A stretch of 18,995 nucleotides of DNA from an uncultured Collinsella sp. GTDB lineage: Bacteria; Actinomycetota; Coriobacteriia; Coriobacteriales; Coriobacteriaceae. Made by a program: the position numbers and the translations under genes. The stretch spans positions 1 through 18,995 of the forward strand of contig CAUGNQ010000041.1 of NCBI GenBank assembly GCA_959600835.1. Direction: 5' to 3'. The notes below the pieces were generated by a model that was not told the origin of the DNA, did not search any database, and was given only the letters and a program-made list of their open reading frames with translations. Shown one piece after another: positions 14,526 to 18,995 of this stretch. Each line of letters starts with the position of its first letter. Within the stretch, counting starts at the first letter, position 1.

Positions 14526-15023
14526 ATGAGGATTTTTAGCCCCAAACGATACGTTGCCTCGGTCGATCGCATCGACCTTGATACCCTGTGGGCCGACGGC
14601 AAACGCGCCATTCTGCTCGATCGCGATAACACCCTGGTGCCGCGCGACACCGAGCAGGTTCCCGCCGCGGTTTCCGCTTGGCTTGACGCCGCCCGCGCCA
14701 AAGGCTTTAAGCTGTGCATGGTGTCCAACAACTGGCATCGCGACCAGGTCATGAGCTCTGCACGCGAGCTGGGACTCGAGGCCATTAGCCACGCCATGAA
14801 GCCGGCGCCGTTTGCCCTTAAGGCGGGTCTTAAGCGCCTCGGCGCCACGGCCGACGAGGCGGTACTGATCGGTGATCAGCTCTACACTGACGTGTGGAGT
14901 GGCAATTTAGCCGGCGTCGATACCATCCTGGTAAAGCCGCAGGCGACGCAGGACCTGTGGTATACGCAGATCTTCCGTATTTTTGAGCGCCGGGCCCTGC
15001 GCGACCTTCCCTGCGAGGAATAG
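14526..15023 (+). CDS. YqeG-family HAD superfamily (IIIA) phosphatase
   Basis: A cytoplasmic HAD phosphatase of the YqeG type; its physiological substrate is not established in general. The 165-residue protein carries motif I L-L-D32-R-D34-N-T-L (nucleophile D32, acid/base D34), motif II V66-S-N-N, motif III K92-P, and motif IV I-G-D117-Q-L-Y-T-D122. There is no cap domain insertion, consistent with subfamily III. The ATG follows the mltG stop by one base with only a weak GGA site upstream, so translation is probably coupled to mltG. In Firmicutes yqeG sits beside yqeH and aroE; here it lies between mltG and aroK, where many actinobacteria instead carry aroE and aroC. Confidence 0.88.
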   Translation: MRIFSPKRYVASVDRIDLDTLWADGKRAILLDRDNTLVPRDTEQVPAAVSAWLDAARAKGFKLCMVSNNWHRDQVMSSARELGLEAISHAMKPAPFALKAGLKRLGATADEAVLIGDQLYTDVWSGNLAGVDTILVKPQATQDLWYTQIFRIFERRALRDLPCEE

Positions 15024-15031
15024 GTTTCGCC

Positions 15032-15565
15032 ATGTCTCAGCACATCAAACACGGCTGCGACCATATCTTCTTTATCGGCTTTTTGGGCGCGGGCAAGTCG
15101 ACGCTCGCGCGCAACGTCGGCACCATGTTCAAGCGGCGTTTTATCGATACCGACCGCCTGGTCGTGCGCCGTTGCGGCAAGTCGGTAACCGAGATTTTTG
15201 AGACCGAGGGCGAGGATCGTTTTCGCGAGCTCGAGACCTCGGCGCTCCGTTCGCTCCAAAGCGAGCGCAGCCTGTTGGTTTCGTGCGGTGGCGGTATCGT
15301 CGAGACACCGGTGAATATTGAGCTGATGCACGATATGGGTACGTGCGTGTATCTCGAGGGCGACTTCGAGGATTCGATTCGCCAGATTCGTCGGTCCGAC
15401 ACGCGCCCCGATTTCCGCTCGCCCGAGCATGCCGCGCGCCTGTTTGAGCATCGCCGTCCGCTGTATCGCCAGGCCGCAGATATTACCCTTGATATTCGCA
15501 ACAAGTCCTTCGAGGACGTTTCCTACCTTTGTGCCGAGATGCTTTTGGAGCGTGGACTGCTATGA
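15032..15565 (+). CDS. aroK: Shikimate kinase
   Basis: Phosphorylates shikimate to shikimate 3-phosphate with ATP, the fifth step of the chorismate pathway. The 177-residue protein looks intact: Walker A G16-F-L-G-A-G-K22-S-T, D39-T-D41 that positions Mg and shikimate, F64-R65-x-L-E, the C-G-G-G substrate loop, a lid with R-R-S-D-T-R-P, and R-P-L-Y-R-Q-A-A-D near the end. GAGGAA lies 11 nt before the ATG, overlapping the end of the YqeG gene. It overlaps the AroB-like gene by ATGA, so the two are translationally coupled. Functional aroK next to a degenerate AroB-like gene is unusual, and no other pathway gene is in the window. Confidence 0.93.
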   Translation: MSQHIKHGCDHIFFIGFLGAGKSTLARNVGTMFKRRFIDTDRLVVRRCGKSVTEIFETEGEDRFRELETSALRSLQSERSLLVSCGGGIVETPVNIELMHDMGTCVYLEGDFEDSIRQIRRSDTRPDFRSPEHAARLFEHRRPLYRQAADITLDIRNKSFEDVSYLCAEMLLERGLL

Positions 15566-16671
15566 TTCGCCGTCAACTGATCAATTTCCAAAATCGCAGT
15601 GTCGATGTTCGCGTCGGCTTTAACGCTTTTAGTGAGCTGTCGCGTATGTTTGCCTCGGCCGTGGGCAAGCCCAAGCGTGCGATGGTTGTCTGGAACAGCG
15701 CTGTTTCCGACTGCTTTGGCGAGATCGTTGAGCACGCTCTGGTCGATGCCGGCTTTGCCGTGTCGCCGCTCGTCTTCGAGGTTTCGCCTGCCGGTGCTAC
15801 GCTGGCCGATGCCGATGCTATCTTTGGCGCCCTGTCTGCCAACGGCGTTACCTGCGACGATCTGGTTGTCGCCGTTGGCGATGCCGCAACCTGCTCGGTT
15901 GTTAGCTGGTGCGCCAACCAGTGGTGCGGCCGAACTGAGTGCGCGCTGTTGCCGACGACCTTCGACGCCATGCTCACGGTCGCGACGACCATGAAGCCGC
16001 TCGTCGCATCGTCGGCGAATGCGCATCCCGCCATCGCGTTCCGTCCCGAACCGGGCTTGGTCGTGTGCGACCTCGACCTTGTTCGCGAGGCGGACCCCGA
16101 GGACCTCAAACTCGGCTATGCGGTACTTGTTGGCACCATGCTTTCGAGCAGCAAATCCCGCTGGAATCAGTTTGCTGAGACCGTCCCCGAGATTCTCGCG
16201 GGCGAGGAGGTCGCGCTCGTCAATGCCGTCCAATGGTCTCAGACTGCCCGCAAGGACGTACTGATGGCCACGAACCCGAGCGCTCGCCATGCGCTCGATT
16301 TTGGCAAGACGGGGGAGCGTACCCTGCGCGCTTGCTTGGGCGATGCCGCTTCGCAGGTCCCTGCCTACCAGCTGTTGTCCGAGGGCATGCGCTTTGAGGC
16401 GCGCCTAGCACATGATGCCTGCGACTTCGATATCGATTGCGTCTTTGAGGTCGATGACTGCCTGGAGGACTTTGGTATCGAGGAGCTTGCCTTCGATCTG
16501 GAGCCTGCCGCATATATCGAGGAGTTCCGCAGGCAGCAGTTTGTCCGTTCGAACCGCAGTATGTTGCCGCTGCCCGCGGCACTCGGCGCCATTCGTCTCA
16601 CGAGCGTTGAGGAAGAGGTTCTTGAGCGCCATGCTCACGCCTACTTGGCTTCTCGCAAAGAACTTCTCTAA
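15562..16671 (+). CDS. AroB-like protein (3-dehydroquinate synthase homologue, probable pseudoenzyme)
   Basis: The 369-residue protein has the length, strand-helix rhythm and several landmarks of 3-dehydroquinate synthase: V102-V-A-V-G106 where the NAD-binding glycine loop would be, L130-P-T-T at the nucleotide-binding strand, and L245-D-F-G-K249-T-G-E-R253 where synthases have L-N-F-G-H-T-x-G-H. By this alignment the first zinc-ligand His is K249, the second conserved His is R253, the His of L-L-H-G-E is S273, and the Glu of A-E-x-I-K falls on A187/V188. The G-G-G loop reads G-D-A-A-T and the S-x-G-G-K-T loop is gone. Catalysis as a DHQ synthase therefore looks impossible, yet the frame is open and coupled to aroK by ATGA. 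It may be a regulatory, scaffold or repurposed protein. Homology is by eye only. Confidence 0.75.
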   Translation: MIRRQLINFQNRSVDVRVGFNAFSELSRMFASAVGKPKRAMVVWNSAVSDCFGEIVEHALVDAGFAVSPLVFEVSPAGATLADADAIFGALSANGVTCDDLVVAVGDAATCSVVSWCANQWCGRTECALLPTTFDAMLTVATTMKPLVASSANAHPAIAFRPEPGLVVCDLDLVREADPEDLKLGYAVLVGTMLSSSKSRWNQFAETVPEILAGEEVALVNAVQWSQTARKDVLMATNPSARHALDFGKTGERTLRACLGDAASQVPAYQLLSEGMRFEARLAHDACDFDIDCVFEVDDCLEDFGIEELAFDLEPAAYIEEFRRQQFVRSNRSMLPLPAALGAIRLTSVEEEVLERHAHAYLASRKELL

Positions 16672-16677
16672 GATTTA

Positions 16678-16706
16678 TTGACATCCATTGTCTTTCGTAT
16701 CATGTT
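16678..16706 (+). promoter_or_regulatory. Candidate promoter for the Xaa-Pro peptidase gene
   Basis: A perfect TTGACA (16678-16683) follows the AroB-like stop by 6 nt. The -10 is uncertain: TATCAT at 16698-16703 is close in sequence but only 14 bp away, while CATGTT at 16701-16706 has 17-bp spacing but a poor match. The transcript would carry a leader of about 90 nt. Confidence 0.4.
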
Positions 16707-16708
16707 GA

Positions 16709-16771
16709 GGGGCGGGTTTTCAGTCGGTTGCGGATCGCATGCGATTCTGTCGTTCGGTTGAGACCCGTCCC
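16709..16771 (+). other. Structured leader RNA candidate upstream of the peptidase gene
   Basis: GGGGCGGGTTTT (16709-16720) pairs with GAGACCCGTCCC (16760-16771) over 12 positions, three of them G-U. Inside is the 12-bp palindrome ATCGCATGCGAT (16734-16745), which can form a small hairpin with a CATG loop (16732-16737/16742-16747), and a direct repeat CGGTTG (16725-16730 and 16755-16760). Only a short GTCTTTAT follows, so terminator function for the upstream operon is possible but weak. No known riboswitch was recognised. Confidence 0.4.
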
Positions 16772-16803
16772 GTCTTTATAGAGGCAACAAGAAAGGAATC
16801 TGC

Positions 16804-17934
16804 ATGTCTGAGTTTGCTGCCGGTCCTGCCGGTCGTATCGAGCGTGTCCGTGCCCTGATGGTCGAGCGCGGCTACGATGCCATCGTGGTGCGCGACGAGG
16901 CCAACCTTCGTTGGCTCACGGGCGTGAAGGGCGTCTTCGATTACACCTTCGAGTTCCCGCACGCGGCGTTTATTACGGCTGACCAGTGCCTGTTCCATAC
17001 CGACTCGCGCTACCTCAACAGCTTTGAGGAGAACACGCCCGCCGGCAGCCCTTGGGTCTACGACATGGACGAGGGTACCATCCCCGGTTGGGTCGCCGGC
17101 AAGATCGCGGCCAACAAGTGCCGCGTCTGCGCTGTCGAGGACGACATGCAGATCAACTTCTACCAGGGCATTCAGCGTGGTCTGGAGGATCGTTCCGTCG
17201 CCTGCATGCTGCCGCTGATGCATGACGACATTCGCAAGATGCGCGCCATCAAGGACGCCGAGGAGATCGAGCTCATGCGCCATGCGCAGTCGATCACCGA
17301 TGCCGCCTTCCAGCATATGCTCGGCTTTATTAAGCCCGGCATGACCGAGAAGCAGGTTCGCAACGAGCTCGAGAACTTTATGTTCGCCAACGGCGCCGAT
17401 AGCCTTGCCTTCGGCTCCATCGTGGCGAGTGGTCCCAACACCGCCAACCCGCATGCCGTGCCGAGCGACCGCGTGATCGAGAAGGGCGATTTCGTTCTTA
17501 TGGATTACGGCGCGGGCTACTGTGATTACCGCTCCGACATGACACGCACCGTCGTGATGGGCGAGCCTACCCAGGAGCAGCTCGACCTGTACGCGCTCGT
17601 GCGCCGTACACACGAGGAGTGCGTCGCCGCCATCCATCCGGGCGTGGAGGGCAACGACATTTTCAAGCTTTCCAAGAAGATCATCGGCGATGCCGGCTAT
17701 GGCGATTACTACAACCATGGTCTGGGTCACGGCGTGGGCATCGACATCCATGAGCTGCCCAACTTCAACCGCAGCAAGAACACCATCGAGGTCGGCTCGG
17801 TTATCACCATGGAGCCTGGCGTGTATCTGCCCGGCGTGGGCGGCGTGCGCCTGGAGGACTACGGCGTGGTCACCGAGAACGGCTATGAGCCCTTCACCAA
17901 GACCCCGCACGACCTGCACATTATCGATTGCTAG
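16804..17934 (+). CDS. pepP: Xaa-Pro aminopeptidase / proline dipeptidase family (M24B)
   Basis: A dinuclear-metal peptidase that removes residues before proline, or splits Xaa-Pro dipeptides, in the cytoplasm. The 376-residue protein has a creatinase N-terminal domain (about 8-140) and the pita-bread catalytic domain with all five metal ligands: D234 and D245 (M-D-Y-G-A-G-Y-C-D-Y-R-S-D-M-T-R-T), H309 (G-H-G-V-G-I-D-I-H-E), E337 (T-M-E-P-G-V-Y) and E351 (V-R-L-E-D-Y-G). The ATG has AAGGA 6 nt upstream. A terminator follows, yet efp comes next, a pairing common in Gram-positive bacteria and sensible because both deal with proline-rich sequence. Aminopeptidase P versus prolidase specificity cannot be decided from motifs; the symbol is used for the family. 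Confidence 0.93.
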   Translation: MSEFAAGPAGRIERVRALMVERGYDAIVVRDEANLRWLTGVKGVFDYTFEFPHAAFITADQCLFHTDSRYLNSFEENTPAGSPWVYDMDEGTIPGWVAGKIAANKCRVCAVEDDMQINFYQGIQRGLEDRSVACMLPLMHDDIRKMRAIKDAEEIELMRHAQSITDAAFQHMLGFIKPGMTEKQVRNELENFMFANGADSLAFGSIVASGPNTANPHAVPSDRVIEKGDFVLMDYGAGYCDYRSDMTRTVVMGEPTQEQLDLYALVRRTHEECVAAIHPGVEGNDIFKLSKKIIGDAGYGDYYNHGLGHGVGIDIHELPNFNRSKNTIEVGSVITMEPGVYLPGVGGVRLEDYGVVTENGYEPFTKTPHDLHIIDC

Positions 17935-17956
17935 CTCATTTCGATAGATTTTTGGG

Positions 17957-18000
17957 GCGGGGTGTCCGGAGCAATTCGGGCGCCCCGCGTTCTCTTTTTA
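17957..18000 (+). terminator. Rho-independent terminator after the peptidase gene
   Basis: GCGGGGTGTCCG (17957-17968) pairs with CGGGCGCCCCGC (17977-17988), 12 pairs including two G-U, around an 8-nt loop, followed by TTCTCTTTTT. It starts 23 nt after the stop codon and isolates the peptidase transcript from efp. Confidence 0.85.
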
Positions 18001-18008
18001 TGCGCTCG

Positions 18009-18036
18009 CTGCAGGCGCCGTCTGCAAGTGTATAAT
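18009..18036 (+). promoter_or_regulatory. Promoter for efp
   Basis: A perfect TATAAT is at 18031-18036. The -35 position holds only CTGCAG (18009-18014, 16 bp away), a weak match. The predicted leader is about 50 nt and contains AGAAAGG just before the efp ATG. Confidence 0.6.
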
Positions 18037-18093
18037 TTCGGTCGTATGTAAATTGGACGCTTGTGCGTTCTGCCCATAACAAGAAAGGTCGCT

Positions 18094-18657
18094 ATGCCTA
18101 CCATTTCTACCGCCGACTTCAAGAACGGCCTCGGTCTCCGCATTAAGGACAAGGTCTACACCATTGTCGAGTTCCAGCATGTCAAGCCGGGCAAGGGCGG
18201 CGCGTTTGTGCGCTACAAGACCCGCGACATCAAGAGCGGCCGCGTCGTCGAGAACACCTGCAACGCCGGCACCAAGTTCGAGAGCGTCATGCTCACCACC
18301 CGTGAGTTCCAGTACCTCTACAACGATGGCGCCGACTACATCTTCATGGACAATGAGACCTATGAGCAGGTTCCTGTTCCCGAGGACATGGTGGGCGAGA
18401 ACTCCAAGTGGCTGCGCGAGAACGACATTTGCCAGCTGCTCTTCGCCGACGATGAGCTCATGGGCGTGACCCCGCCGATGTTCATCGAGACCACCATCGT
18501 CCAGACCGACCCGGGCTTTAAGGGCGACACCGTCCAGGGCTCCACCAAGCCGGCCACGATCGACACCGGCGCTGTCATCCAGGTCCCCATGTACCTCAAC
18601 GAGGGCGAGGTCATCAAGGTTGACACCCGCGACGGCAAGTTCGTCTCCCGCGTCTAG
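18094..18657 (+). CDS. efp: Elongation factor P
   Basis: Relieves ribosome stalling at proline runs by binding between the P and E sites. The 187-residue protein has the standard three-barrel length. The N-terminal KOW-like domain has the tip loop K31-P-G-K34-G-G-A-F, where K34 is at the position modified in many bacteria. The middle and C-terminal OB domains are recognisable (V-P-M-Y-L-N-E-G-E-V-I-K-V-D-T-R-D-G near the end). The ATG at 18094 has AAAGG 5 nt upstream and gives the expected M-P-T-I-S-T-A-D-F start; an in-frame upstream start at 18061 adds 11 residues that do not fit the family. Genes for lysine modification (EpmA, EarP or YmfI type) are not in the window. The Asp23 gene follows 24 nt later, likely on the same transcript. 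Confidence 0.97.
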   Translation: MPTISTADFKNGLGLRIKDKVYTIVEFQHVKPGKGGAFVRYKTRDIKSGRVVENTCNAGTKFESVMLTTREFQYLYNDGADYIFMDNETYEQVPVPEDMVGENSKWLRENDICQLLFADDELMGVTPPMFIETTIVQTDPGFKGDTVQGSTKPATIDTGAVIQVPMYLNEGEVIKVDTRDGKFVSRV

Positions 18658-18681
18658 CAACCAACTCTTCTAGGAGGACTC

Positions 18682-18995
18682 ATGCCCCAGGAAATCAAGA
18701 TTGACGGCATCGGCATTTCGCCCGATGTTCTGACCGCCATCGTCTCGCGCGCCGTGTCCGATGTCGAGGGCATCGCCTCCGTTGGCGTCAAGGACCTTGC
18801 CACCAACCTTGTCTCCATGATGCTCTCGTCTAAGGCCCCGGCTTCCGAGCCGGCGGTCGAAGCCGAGGTCGTCGGCGACAAGCTCGCACTCACCGTGCGT
18901 GTCGTGGTGTTCTTTGGCTATCCGTTCAAGAAACTCGCCGAGGCCGTTCGCGCCGCTGTAGTCGCCGCCATCGATGCCCAGGTGGGTGTCGAGGT
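18682..18995 (+). CDS. Asp23/Gls24 (YqhY-like) family protein, partial at the window end
   Basis: The reading frame opens at ATG 18682, with AGGAGG 4 nt upstream, and runs without a stop off the window, giving the first 104 residues. It shows the Asp23 pattern: I-S-P-D-V-L-T-A-I-V-S-R-A-V near the start, V-E-G-I-A-S-V-G-V, and later L-T-V-R-V-V-V-F-F-G-Y-P followed by a helix ending in A-A-I-D-A-Q-V-G-V-E-V. These short proteins are cytoplasmic or membrane-associated and linked to envelope stress or lipid metabolism. The efp-yqhY-nusB order of Firmicutes suggests nusB comes next, outside the window. Family call is good; function is not defined. Confidence 0.85.
   Translation, partial: MPQEIKIDGIGISPDVLTAIVSRAVSDVEGIASVGVKDLATNLVSMMLSSKAPASEPAVEAEVVGDKLALTVRVVVFFGYPFKKLAEAVRAAVVAAIDAQVGVE

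Noticed and set aside
16720..17919. 399-codon - strand frame across the peptidase gene
   Set aside because: Same antisense effect in a highly biased gene; the + strand product keeps all five metal ligands.
1..18995. Search for CRISPR arrays, insertion sequences, phage genes, toxin-antitoxin pairs, tRNA or rRNA
   Set aside because: No regularly spaced repeats, transposase-like proteins, phage modules or tRNA cloverleaf sequences were seen by reading; the window is almost entirely conserved chromosomal genes.

Overview
The window reads as a stretch of core chromosome from a high-GC Gram-positive actinobacterium, most likely a Coriobacteriia member close to Collinsella. This rests on gene content and order (alaS-ruvX-mltG-yqeG-aroK-aroB-like, then pepP-efp-asp23; a SigB/SigF-type sigma factor with an RsbW-like partner) and on codon use. 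It was inferred by reading, not by a database search. All genes are on the + strand except one small gene at 9639-9878. No mobile elements, CRISPR arrays, tRNAs or rRNAs were seen.

Layout: (1) 1-194, a hairpin-rich, unidentified segment and the lspA leader. (2) 195-1807, lspA and an RluD-type pseudouridine synthase, overlapping by one base. (3) 1890-3185, a membrane-embedded family-2 glycosyltransferase closed by an 18-bp perfect-stem terminator. (4) 3266-6377, a minimal A24 prepilin peptidase, an HD-domain dGTPase-like enzyme and RarA. (5) 6473-9632, a tightly coupled four-gene unit: DUF948 membrane protein, degenerate RsbW-like protein, SigB/F-type sigma factor, AI-2E family permease. (6) 9639-9878, a small AT-rich membrane-protein gene on the - strand. 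(7) 10073-16668, alaS, ruvX, mltG, a YqeG-family HAD phosphatase, aroK and an AroB-like gene, nearly all overlapping or closely spaced. (8) 16672-18995, a structured leader, a Xaa-Pro peptidase, a terminator, efp, and the start of an Asp23 family gene cut by the window end.

Most of the window is housekeeping: lipoprotein maturation, ribosome modification, nucleotide and DNA maintenance, tRNA charging, cell-wall synthesis and translation of polyproline. Two proteins depart from their families. The AroB-like protein (15562-16671) is full length, but the positions that hold the metal ligands and the NAD-binding glycines in 3-dehydroquinate synthase appear replaced, so it looks like a pseudoenzyme kept beside an intact shikimate kinase. 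The RsbW-like protein (7053-7430) keeps the overall pattern of the anti-sigma family but has lost the N box and both glycine-rich ATP-binding boxes, so it could not act as a partner-switching kinase. With its sigma factor, a DUF948 protein and a permease, and no visible anti-anti-sigma factor, it may be a non-canonical sigma-control module. These are the best candidates for something undescribed here; both rest on alignment by eye.
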